Source of the DNA: Candidatus Magasanikiibacteriota bacterium
GTDB lineage: Bacteria; Patescibacteriota; Patescibacteriia; Magasanikbacterales; UBA922
Direction of reading: 5' to 3'
Assembly (NCBI GenBank): GCA_023246555.1
Contig: JAHFIC010000010.1
Span: 1 to 19,368 of the forward strand
DNA: 19,368 nt
Shown: piece after piece, positions 6,944 to 15,355 of the stretch
How positions within the stretch are numbered: the stretch's first letter is position 1
Layout of the letters: each line of letters opens with the position of its first letter
The notes under the pieces: generated by a model
Told to the model about the DNA's origin: nothing
The model's input: only the letters and a program-made list of their open reading frames with translations
Databases searched by the model: none
Translations under genes and position numbers: made by a program

Positions 6944-7981
6944 ATGGCATCGCAGATAGAAGTAGAAGCGCTCAAACAATCATTTCAAGAAGCATTAGAG
7001 AGCACGCGTGATATCGCGGCGCTTGATGTTTTGGAACAGGAATATTTTTCTCGGGCCTCGGGGAAATTGACGCTCCTCATGAAAGGGCTTGGAGCGTTGA
7101 CTCCCGACGAGCGAAAAGTGCACGGACAAATGTTGAATGCTTTGAAAAACGAGCTCTTTGAAGAGCTTGGGAACAAGCGCGTGATGCTCGAAGGAAAGAC
7201 CATGAGCGATATTGCTATAGCCGAAGCCATTGACGTGACTCAACCGGTAGAGTTTCCTCCCGGATTCGGACATATGCATCCGGTCACGCGTGCGCGGTGG
7301 GACATGGAAGAAGTCGCGCGGTCAATGGGATTTCTTGTGGAAGATGGGCCAGAGCTTGAAACTGACTATTACAATTTCACGGCGGTAAATATCCCGCCAA
7401 CTCATCCGGCGCGCGACAGCATGGATACTTTTTATGTGAAGGACCACCCGCACTGGGTGATGCGGACCCATGTTTCGAATATGCAGGTGCGGCTCTTAAA
7501 AAAATACGGCGCACCGATTCGAGCGGCATATCCGGGTCGTTGCTTTAGAAATGAAGCGACCGACGCGCGGCATGAACACACATTTTATCAGTTTGAAACC
7601 ATCGTCGTTGATCGCCAGATTACTTTTTCCGATATGGTCGGCGTGATTAAAGCGCTTTTGTCGGGATTATTTAAAAAAGACGTGAAGGTTCGATTTCGGC
7701 CGAAATTCTATCCCTTCGTCGAACCGGGAGTAAATGGCGAAATGACGTGCATGCTTTGCGACGGCAGAGGTTGTAAGGTGTGCAAGGGGACAGGCTGGCT
7801 CGAAATTTTTGGCGCGGGACTTGTCCATCCGCACGTGCTTCGGGAAGGCGGATTGAACCCAAGGGAGTGGACCGGCTTCGCATTTGGGATGGGTTTGTCA
7901 CGGCTCGTTATGTTGAAATACGGTATTGAAGATACGAGACTCTTGCAGAGTGGGGACATGCGGTTTTTGGAACAGTTTTAA
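6944..7981 (+). CDS. pheS: Phenylalanine--tRNA ligase alpha subunit
   Basis: Catalytic subunit of the (alpha-beta)2 phenylalanyl-tRNA synthetase, charging tRNA-Phe. It is 345 aa from ATG 6944. The N-terminal coiled-coil arm is followed by the class II core, with motif 2 GRCFRNEATDARHEHTFYQFE split as RCFRNE (199-204) plus the following His/Phe residues, and motif 3 GFAFGMGLSRL (311-321). A Cys4 knuckle, C269-x2-C272-x4-C277-x2-C280, lies before TGWLEI; such a cysteine insertion occurs in some bacterial PheS and probably binds zinc. In-frame ATGs at 6911 and 6914 would add 11 or 10 residues and overlap the rseP stop. The shorter start fits the E. coli N-terminus better. pheT follows after 38 nt. 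Confidence 0.96.
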   Translation: MASQIEVEALKQSFQEALESTRDIAALDVLEQEYFSRASGKLTLLMKGLGALTPDERKVHGQMLNALKNELFEELGNKRVMLEGKTMSDIAIAEAIDVTQPVEFPPGFGHMHPVTRARWDMEEVARSMGFLVEDGPELETDYYNFTAVNIPPTHPARDSMDTFYVKDHPHWVMRTHVSNMQVRLLKKYGAPIRAAYPGRCFRNEATDARHEHTFYQFETIVVDRQITFSDMVGVIKALLSGLFKKDVKVRFRPKFYPFVEPGVNGEMTCMLCDGRGCKVCKGTGWLEIFGAGLVHPHVLREGGLNPREWTGFAFGMGLSRLVMLKYGIEDTRLLQSGDMRFLEQF

Positions 7982-8019
7982 GATTCTCCAGCTTCGTTCA
8001 AGGTTTATTTGGTATCGCT

Positions 8020-10431
8020 ATGTATATCTCAAAACAATGGCTTCAAGAATTTGTTGACATAAAAAATATACCGCCGCAGGAGATTGCGAAGCGGTTGACG
8101 TTGTCAACGGTTGAAGTCGAAAACGTTCGTGTGATGGGTCAAGGATTGGAGCAGGTCGTGGTAGGTATTGTGAAGAGCGTTGAGAAGCATTCCAATGCGG
8201 ACAAATTGAGTGTCTGTCGGGTAGACATCGGTAAAAAAGAATTGCAGATTGTCTGCGGTGGATCAAATGTACACGTTGGCATGAAGGTGGCCTTGGCGCA
8301 GATTGGCGCGAAGGTTCGGTGGCATGGGCAAGGGGATTTGGTTGAATTGAAGCCGGTGGAGATTCGTGGAGTCGCGAGCGAGGGGATGATTTGCGCGTCG
8401 GATGAGATTGGGTTGGGGGAAATGTACCGGAAAACAGAAGAAAAGGAGATCCTTGATTTGTCGGGAATCAAGGCGAAAGTGGGGACCCCGCTCGCCAAGG
8501 CATTGGGTTTTGTTGACGTCGTATTTGAAATTGACAATAAGTCGCTCTCGCATCGGTCGGACTTGTGGGGGCACGTCGGGATTGCTCGCGAAGTTTCGGC
8601 GTTGTTTAATAAAACGGTTCGGCCGTACAAAACGCCGTCAATACCAAAAGGAAAGGGCGTGAAATTGTCTGTCGAGATAGAAGAAAAAAAATTGTGCGCG
8701 CGCTACATGGCCGTTTGCGTTCATGAGGTGGTCGTTGCGCCTTCACCAGCGTGGATGCAATCACGGCTTCAAGCGTGCGGTGTACGACCCATAAACAACA
8801 TTGTCGATATAACGAATTACGTCATGCTTGAGCTTGGCCAGCCGATGCATGCGTTTGACGCGTCTCATTTCAAGACGAAACGGATTGTTGTTCGCAAAGC
8901 AAAAAACGGGGAAGTGCTGAAAGCGCTTGATGGGAAAGAGTTTGCCTTGACAAAAGAGATGCTTGTTATTGCCGACACCGCAGCACCCATCGCGATTGCC
9001 GGCATCATGGGTGGCGAGGAAAGCAGTGTCAATGAAGAAACCACCATGGTTATTCTTGAATCCGCGACATTTGACGCCAGCAGTATTCGGAGAACATCAA
9101 ATGCGCTTGGTTTGAGGAGCGAATCCTCCGCCAGATTTGAAAAAGGGTTGACCGTGGAGCGCGCGGAGCTGGCCCTCCGGCGGGCGATAGCGCTCATGCT
9201 TGAATTATGCCCAAATGCCAAGGTGGCAAGCGCTGTTGTCGATAAAAAACAGGTAAAAACTCCTAAAAGATTTGTGGACATGTCGTCGGAAAGTGTTGAG
9301 CGTGTGTTGGGCTTGTCGATTCCTTTTGCTATAACAAAGCAAATTCTCATCCGGCTTGGGTTTGGTGTTGTACGTCGCGGACAGGCGCTTCGCGTCGTCA
9401 TTCCCAATTGGCGAAGCGAGAAAGATATTTCGATTCCGGCAGATATCATCGAAGAGGTCATTCGCATCCATGGGTTTAGTCGCATCCGTCCATCTCTTCC
9501 GCTTTTTTCTATTGTACCGCCAGTGGATAATCCGCTCCGCACTCTTGAATACAAGATGAAACAGCTTTTGGCGCATGAGTGCGGTTTCACGGAAACGTAT
9601 AATTATTCGTTTGTCTCACCAGAGCTTTTGGAAAAGATTGGCCTCAATCTCGAGGATCATTTTGAGCTCGGGAATCCGATCGCGAAAGATCGGCCATATA
9701 TCCGGCGCAATCTCTTTCCAAACATGCTTGAGAACGTTGAGGCGAATCTCCACCGCTTCGATGCCGTGCGATTATTTGAAACCGGCCATGTGTATGTGAA
9801 GGATGACATGACGGGCGATCTGCCGGCACAAGATCTTTTTTTGGGACTGGCGTATGCGGCCAAAGAAACTGATATTCCATTTTACGCCATTGCTGGCGCC
9901 ATGCAACGAGTTTTTACTCGGCTTAATATTTCGCTTGTTTTCCGAAAAGACATTGATGTTCCGCCATGGCAACATCCGGGAAGAGCCGCGCATTTTTTGG
10001 TTGGCGAAGCAGCAATCGGCTGGATGGGGGAGCTCCATCCGTTCGTCGCAAAAAAGCTTGGGATTGAAAGCCGAGTCGCAATTCTTGAGATGAATCTGAA
10101 TGCGCTCCTGCCGCATCTCGGTGGCGAAAAATTTTATCGTCCAATCCCGCCCTATCCTCGTGTGACACGCGATATTGCATTTGTTGTATCGAAAGAAATA
10201 GCGCATATTATGGTGGTAGAGGCGCTTCAGAAGATAAGCCCACTCATTGTCGGAGTCGAGCTTTTTGATGTTTACGAGGGAAAAAATATTCCAGCTGGCA
10301 AAAAAAGCATAGCGTTTCATATCGTGTACCAATCATCTGACAGGACGCTTGAGGCGGGCGAGGTGGATAAAATAGTTGTGGACATAGAGAAGGCGCTCGT
10401 AAGTAATTTTTTTGCTGAGATACGACGGTAA
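8020..10431 (+). CDS. pheT: Phenylalanine--tRNA ligase beta subunit
   Basis: Beta subunit of phenylalanyl-tRNA synthetase; it binds tRNA and edits mischarged Tyr-tRNA-Phe through the B3/B4 domain. At 803 aa it has full bacterial length. Domains in order: the EMAP-like tRNA-binding fold (about 40-148, with KHSNADKLSVCRVDIG); B3/B4 from about 210 (SPAWMQSRLQACGVRPINN and NYVMLELGQPMHAFD); B5 (about 413-485, ending near IIEEVIRIHGFSRI); the catalytic-like core with the FETGHVY segment; and the C-terminal ferredoxin-fold anticodon-binding domain (about 710-803, starting PPYPRVTRDIAFV). It directly follows pheS and is probably co-transcribed. No truncation or frameshift is seen. Confidence 0.97.
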   Translation: MYISKQWLQEFVDIKNIPPQEIAKRLTLSTVEVENVRVMGQGLEQVVVGIVKSVEKHSNADKLSVCRVDIGKKELQIVCGGSNVHVGMKVALAQIGAKVRWHGQGDLVELKPVEIRGVASEGMICASDEIGLGEMYRKTEEKEILDLSGIKAKVGTPLAKALGFVDVVFEIDNKSLSHRSDLWGHVGIAREVSALFNKTVRPYKTPSIPKGKGVKLSVEIEEKKLCARYMAVCVHEVVVAPSPAWMQSRLQACGVRPINNIVDITNYVMLELGQPMHAFDASHFKTKRIVVRKAKNGEVLKALDGKEFALTKEMLVIADTAAPIAIAGIMGGEESSVNEETTMVILESATFDASSIRRTSNALGLRSESSARFEKGLTVERAELALRRAIALMLELCPNAKVASAVVDKKQVKTPKRFVDMSSESVERVLGLSIPFAITKQILIRLGFGVVRRGQALRVVIPNWRSEKDISIPADIIEEVIRIHGFSRIRPSLPLFSIVPPVDNPLRTLEYKMKQLLAHECGFTETYNYSFVSPELLEKIGLNLEDHFELGNPIAKDRPYIRRNLFPNMLENVEANLHRFDAVRLFETGHVYVKDDMTGDLPAQDLFLGLAYAAKETDIPFYAIAGAMQRVFTRLNISLVFRKDIDVPPWQHPGRAAHFLVGEAAIGWMGELHPFVAKKLGIESRVAILEMNLNALLPHLGGEKFYRPIPPYPRVTRDIAFVVSKEIAHIMVVEALQKISPLIVGVELFDVYEGKNIPAGKKSIAFHIVYQSSDRTLEAGEVDKIVVDIEKALVSNFFAEIRR

Positions 10432-10453
10432 GTATTTTTTCTTTTATTTTATT

Positions 10454-10981
10454 ATGGAAACATCGAGATCCAAGTATACAAAGCCAGAGTTGGGGGTTAT
10501 GCGTAAGAGAGATGCTCGTTATGCTGCGTCAAAAGATATTCAAACAGACGCAGCGCGAGTTAAGGCCGAGGAGGAGAAATCAATTCGTTATCGGCAAATG
10601 CGTACACGGGAGGGAACGATACCTGTTGAATTGACGAAGCAAGATTTTGAAGTTGGCTTGCTTCCTGATGAACCTATCACATTTGAAGGTGCGCAGAGAG
10701 CCGTAGAACTCCCAGCGGGAGATGAGCCGATTGATGTTTTTTCTGCTCAAAGTATTATGGTTGAGCAAGATAAACAGGCGCTGGCAAGAGCACGACAATT
10801 ATCTGATACTGCCGCAGGGAGGTCGATTCCTGTTATTCGCGGCCGACTCGATTCACCACCACCCAGAAGAGAAGTGCCAATTATTGTCGGCACACCAGAA
10901 TCGCCACCGAAAAAATCGAAATGGTATGATCAGTTTTTGCGGCAGATTGGATTTCGATCGAAGCAAGAGCGGCCAAAATAA
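10454..10981 (+). CDS. Small hydrophilic protein of unknown function
   Basis: 175 aa from ATG 10454, 22 nt after pheT. I recognise no family. The sequence is highly charged with no membrane helix or signal peptide. The first 55 residues are rich in Lys/Arg and Glu (METSRSKYTKPELGVMRKRD), the middle is acidic (LLPDEPITFEGAQRAVELPAGDEP split around position 90), and the C-terminal third has proline-rich stretches (LDSPPPRREVP, TPESPPKKSKW) ending in the basic FRSKQERPK. It is likely to be largely disordered. A TTG start at 10412 would overlap pheT and add 14 aromatic residues out of character with the rest, so ATG 10454 is preferred. A strong terminator follows directly, which supports a real transcription unit end. 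It may be co-transcribed with pheST. Confidence 0.65.
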   Translation: METSRSKYTKPELGVMRKRDARYAASKDIQTDAARVKAEEEKSIRYRQMRTREGTIPVELTKQDFEVGLLPDEPITFEGAQRAVELPAGDEPIDVFSAQSIMVEQDKQALARARQLSDTAAGRSIPVIRGRLDSPPPRREVPIIVGTPESPPKKSKWYDQFLRQIGFRSKQERPK

Positions 10982-10986
10982 TGACA

Positions 10987-11020
10987 AATAGCACTCTCAT
11001 TTGGGGGTGTTATTGTTTTT
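10987..11020 (+). terminator. Rho-independent terminator after the 10454 gene
   Basis: AATAGCACTCTC (10987-10998) pairs along all 12 bp, including three G-T pairs, with GGGGGTGTTATT (11003-11014) around the loop ATTT. GTTTTT (11015-11020) follows. Its T-tract abuts the next promoter. Confidence 0.8.
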
Positions 11021-11030
11021 GTGGTATACT
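11001..11030 (+). promoter_or_regulatory. Extended -10 promoter before the 11068 gene
   Basis: TG-G-TATACT (TG 11022-11023, hexamer 11025-11030) is a strong extended -10. A weak -35, TTGGGG (11001-11006), lies 18 bp upstream, inside the terminator hairpin. The predicted start is near 11037, giving a leader of about 30 nt. Confidence 0.6.
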
Positions 11031-11067
11031 TCGGTGTAGGAGAATTTTTCATTCTTAATTTATTTAT

Positions 11068-11397
11068 ATGTTTTCTTCCGGCCAAGATCTTCTTTATATC
11101 GTGTTATCGCTGTGCCTTCTCTGGTTTACGGTATTTCTTTGCTGGTTGCTCTATCAAGCGGGCCGTGTACTTCGGAATGCCAATCGCATGGTGGAGAATA
11201 TCCTTGAGAAATTAGAACTCATTGCCGACGCGATGAAATTCATGCGGGAAAAAATGGATAAGATTACCGGTTCCATGGGGACAGTGACAGGATTGGTTGC
11301 AAATCTTGTTGAAAAATTCGTCGTGAACAGTATCAGTAAAAAAGTGGAAACACGAGTGAAGAAACGTCGTGACGAATCAAAACCAATACCGGAGTAA
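11068..11397 (+). CDS. Small single-helix membrane protein with coiled coil
   Basis: 109 aa, unknown function. One N-terminal membrane helix (about 9-30, YIVLSLCLLWFTVFLCWLLY) is followed by a heptad-like amphipathic region (about 33-90, with RMVENILEKLELIADAMKFM) and a basic tail (KKVETRVKKRRDE). The shape suggests a membrane-tethered coiled coil facing the cytoplasm. It resembles the DUF948 / general-stress type of small anchored helical proteins only in layout; I claim no homology. It has its own extended -10 promoter and sits 20 nt before the next membrane protein gene, so the two may form an operon. No Shine-Dalgarno sequence precedes ATG 11068. Confidence 0.8.
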   Translation: MFSSGQDLLYIVLSLCLLWFTVFLCWLLYQAGRVLRNANRMVENILEKLELIADAMKFMREKMDKITGSMGTVTGLVANLVEKFVVNSISKKVETRVKKRRDESKPIPE

Positions 11398-11417
11398 GGC
11401 ACTTTTTATAAGTGAGT

Positions 11418-11855
11418 ATGCGTTTGTTGAGGGGTATAGTGAGAATTTTTTGGTTGCCCGGAGCCTTTTTTTTATTGAATGAATTTTTCAATCGCGCCGT
11501 CAACCTTTATGAACATTTTCCGTGGGTTGATATACCAATGCATACCGTTGGCGGCGTGATCATCGCCTATAGCATGGAGGTCTTTTTTGACATCTGTCGG
11601 CAGAAAAAATACATTGGGAAATTGCATCCCGCCCTGCACGTGCTTTTTCTTACCGCGCTTGTGGGAACCATCGCGGTCCTGTGGGAGTTTCATGAGTTTA
11701 TTCGTGATACTTTTTTTCGCGAACACACACAGCCCAGCGTCCCGGATACGATGCTCGACTTGTTTTTAGGCCTCCTTGGCGGATTTATTACCAGCAGTAT
11801 CCTCGTCCTGCAAAAGAAAAGAAATTTTTTCTGGGATCGCGTCTTCTTGCGGTGA
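11418..11855 (+). CDS. Four-helix integral membrane protein, tentatively DUF2238/VanZ-like
   Basis: 145 aa from ATG 11418 (GTG at 11412 is an alternative that adds two residues). Hydrophobic segments lie at about 5-20, 36-53, 71-90 and 114-134. Conserved-looking polar residues sit near membrane edges: WVDIPMHTVGG (about 35-45), VLWEFHEF (about 88-95) and PDTMLDLFLGLLGG (about 109-122). The D-x2-x-H...G, E-x2-E and D-x3-D pattern resembles the DUF2238 (YjdF-like) or VanZ-like membrane families, but I cannot confirm which. It follows the coiled-coil membrane protein and precedes dnaE, which has its own promoter at the end of this gene. Function unknown. Confidence 0.8.
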   Translation: MRLLRGIVRIFWLPGAFFLLNEFFNRAVNLYEHFPWVDIPMHTVGGVIIAYSMEVFFDICRQKKYIGKLHPALHVLFLTALVGTIAVLWEFHEFIRDTFFREHTQPSVPDTMLDLFLGLLGGFITSSILVLQKKRNFFWDRVFLR

Positions 11856-11876
11856 ACACAACCATTTGGGTATGAT
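11847..11876 (+). promoter_or_regulatory. Promoter of dnaE, likely leaderless
   Basis: TTGCGG (11847-11852), an 18-bp spacer, and TATGAT (11871-11876), with only 8 nt to ATG 11885. Transcription would begin about two bases before the start codon. The -35 overlaps the end of the preceding gene. Confidence 0.5.
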
Positions 11877-11884
11877 AGGCGGGT

Positions 11885-14800
11885 ATGGATTTTACCCATC
11901 TTCATGTTCACTCACATTACTCGCTTCTTCAAGGCCTCGCCACACCGAGCGCTCTCGTGAAACATGCGAAAAAGCATGGGATGACTGCCTTGGCGCTTAC
12001 AGACGCCAATGGCATGTATGGCGCAATGGAATTTTATGAAGCATGCAAATCGGAAGGAATTAAACCGATTATCGGAGTCGAGATGAGTGTTGGAGAAGCC
12101 GCTCATCACCTCACGCTTCTAGCTGAAAATTATGACGGATACAGAAATCTCATGCTTTTGACTTCGCTGGCGCACACTGAACACGCAGGCGGCAAGACAG
12201 TGCTTTCTAAAGAATCGCTCGAAAAGCATCATGCGCATATTATTGCTCTTTCCGGTTGTATGAGTGGGGAGATTTCATCGTTTTTGAAAGAAGGAAAGAT
12301 CGTAGAGGCCGAACGTGTGGCAGTGGCGTATCGCGCGCTGTTTGGGTCTGAGTATTTTTATTTGGAGCTTCAAGATCATCCGGCCGTTTCAGGGCAGATG
12401 GATGTGAACACCAAGCTTACTGTGCTCGCGGAAACGCTCAATCTGCCGCTCGTAGTCACGCGCGATGTGCATTATCCGACGAGTGACGATGCCGAAGCGC
12501 AGGACATCCTTGCGTGCATTCGCGAGGGCTGGAAAGTATCGGATACGCAGCGCGAGGATTTTCGCCAAGTCGATCGTTCATTGAACACCGGGAAAGATAT
12601 TCTTTCACGATTTCGTCATGTGCCGCAGGCGTTGGAAAATACTATGCAAATAGCCAATCGCGTTTCGATTGAGATCCCCCTGCATCAATGGCATTTTGCG
12701 GGGATTGATCTGCCGCACGGCCGTACGGCAGACGATGAATTGGCGCTCCGGGCGCGTGAAGGCGTATCGCGATACTTTGACCCGGTGTCAGCCACAGTGA
12801 AGGAGCGATTGGAGTATGAATTGGATATTATTCAAAAAAAAGGGTATTCATCGTATTTTATTTGTGTTGCTGATTATGTGGCTTATGCCAAAGATCATGG
12901 CATTGTTGAAACCACGCGAGGGTCTGCCGCCGGTTCTTTGGTGTCGTACGTGCTTGGGATTACAACCGTTGATCCGATTCGCTTCAATATTCCATTTGAA
13001 CGATTTTTGAACCCATTTCGCCCAAGTCCGCCAGATATTGATACGGATTTCGCTGATGATCGGCGTGAGGAGATGATTGAATATGTTACAAAGAAGTATG
13101 GGAAAAAAAACGTCGCGCAGATTATTACGTTTGGAACTATGGCGGCCAGAGCATCTGTGCGCGATGTCGGACGGGCGCTTGGGCTGGCCTATACTTTTTG
13201 TGATCAAGTGGCAAAATTGATTCCGCTTGGCGCGCAAGGATTTCCCATGACCATTGCTCGCGCGCTGAAAGAAGAGCCGGATTTAAAAAAACTCTACGAA
13301 ACCAATGATGATGTTAAGCGTCTATTATCATTGGCTGAGAAGGTGGAAGGTTGCGCGCGGCATACGTCGATTCATGCCGCTGGGGTTGTCATTTCTCCGA
13401 CCCCGCTCACTGACTTTACTCCCATTCAGTATGAAGTCGGTGGCACGCGCGTAACGACGCAGTACGATATGCATGCCGTCGAGGCCGCGGGCCTTCTTAA
13501 GATGGATTTTTTGGGGATCCGCAACCTGTCTATTTTAGGAAAGGCGGTTGAAATTGTGGAAAAGACTGCTGGGGAAAACATCGATATCTATTTGCTTCCG
13601 CTTGATGATGCGCCAACATTTGCCATGCTCTCGCGGGGAGAAACGATGGGGACCTTCCAACTCGGAGGCAGTGGCATGACGCGTTGGCTTAAAGAGCTGA
13701 AGCCTTCCACCATTGATGATATTATGGCGATGGTGGCATTGTATCGTCCGGGTCCGATGGAATCGATTCCTGAGTACATTCGGCGCAAACATAATCCGTT
13801 GTCGATCGAGTATCTCGATCCAAGAATGGAAAAATATCTTGGTGCATCATTCGGATTGCTCGTGTACCAAGATGATGTGCTTCTCACGGCGATTGAGCTT
13901 GCCGGGTATGATTGGATGGAAGCAGATAAATTTCGAAAAGCCATTGGGAAAAAGATTCCGGAAGAGATGGAAAAACAAAAGCAGAGATTTTTTGCCGGCT
14001 GTCGGGAGCATGGAAAATTATTGGAAGAAAAAATTGAACGGCTCTGGCAGCTGATTGAACCATTTGCCGCTTATGGGTTTAACAAAGCGCACGCCGCGAG
14101 TTATGGCATGGTAGCGTATCAGACGGCGTACATGAAGGCGCATTATCCCGTGCAGTACATGACCGCGGTTCTTCAAGCCGAAGCGGATGATGCGGAAAAA
14201 GTTGCAGCGATCGTGTATGAATGTTCCCGCATGGGAATCGAGGTTCTGCCTCCGGATGTTAATGAAAGTTTTCGGAATTTCGCTATGGTCTCTCGGCATG
14301 GCGAGAAGGGGAGAATCCGGTTTGGATTAGCGGCGATCAAAAACGTCGGCGAGCATATTTGTGAAGTTATTTATACAGAGCGAAAAATGCACGGACAGTA
14401 TCAGCGCTTGGAAGATTTTTTGTCGCGCGTACAGGATAAAGACTTGAACAAAAAGTCGTTGGAGAGCTTGATTCAGGCCGGCGCGCTTGATGGGTTTGGT
14501 CATGATCGAGGGGTTCTCCTCGCAAATGCCGAGCAATTATTGTCGTTCTGTCGCCTTGCCCGCACTGAGAAAGATCAATATTCATTATTCTCCGGAACCT
14601 CTATCGCACTGAATGAACAAGTTGTATTGAAAAAAGCCAATTCGGCGACGCTGTCGGACAAGCTTATCTGGGAAAAGGCATTGCTTGGGTTGTATGTTTC
14701 ATCTCACCCGTTCGCCGACTATGCCGAGGCATTGCGCGGGTGCTTCACACCGCTGGTGGACGTGGAGGGCCAATCGCGTGATTCATGGGTTGTCGTTGGC

Positions 14801-15355
14801 GGTATTATTGATGCGCTCAAGAAGAAAATAACAAAAAAAGGATCCATGATGCTTTTTGTAACCCTCCAGGACTTGTCGGGGTCGCTCGAACTTTTGGTAT
14901 TTCCAAAAACGCTTGAAAACACGGCAGATGCATGGAAAGAGGGCGCCGCGGTTGTTGTGATGGGAAAAACCCCAAAAGAAGTCGGGGATAATAAAATATT
15001 TGTAGAACGCGTGTATCCGATTACGAAAGAGACAGTGATGACGGTGCGCGATCAGCTGGCGCTTGCACAATCTTTTTCGCAGTCAAACAATGTGGTTTCT
15101 CAGTCATGGATCTGCGTGTCGATCTCAAAGGAAGAAGCCACCATCCACGCCGAGGCAATCAAACAGATTTTTAAAGACTACCCTGGCGTATACGCGGTGT
15201 ATGTGGAGATCGCGGGGAAGAAGATCAAAACTCAAGGCTCCATTCGCTGGGATCGTGCCGCTGAAGCAGCGTTTGCCCGGTTGATCGGACCGGGAAAAAT
15301 CACCGCGAGTTCAGTATCCAATTCGGATCCGCCGCAAGAGATCGCCATGGCGTAA
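11885..15355 (+). CDS. dnaE: DNA polymerase III alpha subunit
   Basis: Replicative DNA polymerase (C-family). At 1156 aa it is close to E. coli DnaE. The N-terminal PHP domain begins FTHLHVHSHYSLLQG (H7, H9) and has later LSGCMSGE and TRDVHY segments. The usual TDHGN motif reads TDANG (39-43), so one metal-ligand His is Ala41. The polymerase palm has GSAAGSL and the catalytic PDIDTDF (383-389; D384, D386) with the third Asp, D541, in LLKMDFLG. FNKAHAASYG starts at residue 732. An OB-fold (about 963-1035) and a short C-terminal domain close the protein. No proofreading DnaQ gene is in view. The last 56 bp overlap the 3' end of tsaD on the other strand. A leaderless-type promoter and no Shine-Dalgarno sequence precede the ATG. 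Confidence 0.97.
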   Translation: MDFTHLHVHSHYSLLQGLATPSALVKHAKKHGMTALALTDANGMYGAMEFYEACKSEGIKPIIGVEMSVGEAAHHLTLLAENYDGYRNLMLLTSLAHTEHAGGKTVLSKESLEKHHAHIIALSGCMSGEISSFLKEGKIVEAERVAVAYRALFGSEYFYLELQDHPAVSGQMDVNTKLTVLAETLNLPLVVTRDVHYPTSDDAEAQDILACIREGWKVSDTQREDFRQVDRSLNTGKDILSRFRHVPQALENTMQIANRVSIEIPLHQWHFAGIDLPHGRTADDELALRAREGVSRYFDPVSATVKERLEYELDIIQKKGYSSYFICVADYVAYAKDHGIVETTRGSAAGSLVSYVLGITTVDPIRFNIPFERFLNPFRPSPPDIDTDFADDRREEMIEYVTKKYGKKNVAQIITFGTMAARASVRDVGRALGLAYTFCDQVAKLIPLGAQGFPMTIARALKEEPDLKKLYETNDDVKRLLSLAEKVEGCARHTSIHAAGVVISPTPLTDFTPIQYEVGGTRVTTQYDMHAVEAAGLLKMDFLGIRNLSILGKAVEIVEKTAGENIDIYLLPLDDAPTFAMLSRGETMGTFQLGGSGMTRWLKELKPSTIDDIMAMVALYRPGPMESIPEYIRRKHNPLSIEYLDPRMEKYLGASFGLLVYQDDVLLTAIELAGYDWMEADKFRKAIGKKIPEEMEKQKQRFFAGCREHGKLLEEKIERLWQLIEPFAAYGFNKAHAASYGMVAYQTAYMKAHYPVQYMTAVLQAEADDAEKVAAIVYECSRMGIEVLPPDVNESFRNFAMVSRHGEKGRIRFGLAAIKNVGEHICEVIYTERKMHGQYQRLEDFLSRVQDKDLNKKSLESLIQAGALDGFGHDRGVLLANAEQLLSFCRLARTEKDQYSLFSGTSIALNEQVVLKKANSATLSDKLIWEKALLGLYVSSHPFADYAEALRGCFTPLVDVEGQSRDSWVVVGGIIDALKKKITKKGSMMLFVTLQDLSGSLELLVFPKTLENTADAWKEGAAVVVMGKTPKEVGDNKIFVERVYPITKETVMTVRDQLALAQSFSQSNNVVSQSWICVSISKEEATIHAEAIKQIFKDYPGVYAVYVEIAGKKIKTQGSIRWDRAAEAAFARLIGPGKITASSVSNSDPPQEIAMA

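Noticed and set aside
8002..8016. TGG-TATCGC extended -10-like sequence before pheT
   Set aside because: It would place the transcript start at or after ATG 8020, and no -35 is present; co-transcription with pheS is simpler.
8865..9590. Minus-strand open frame of 241 codons inside pheT
   Set aside because: Antisense to the conserved pheT domains; the Ser/Thr-rich composition is that of a shadow frame.
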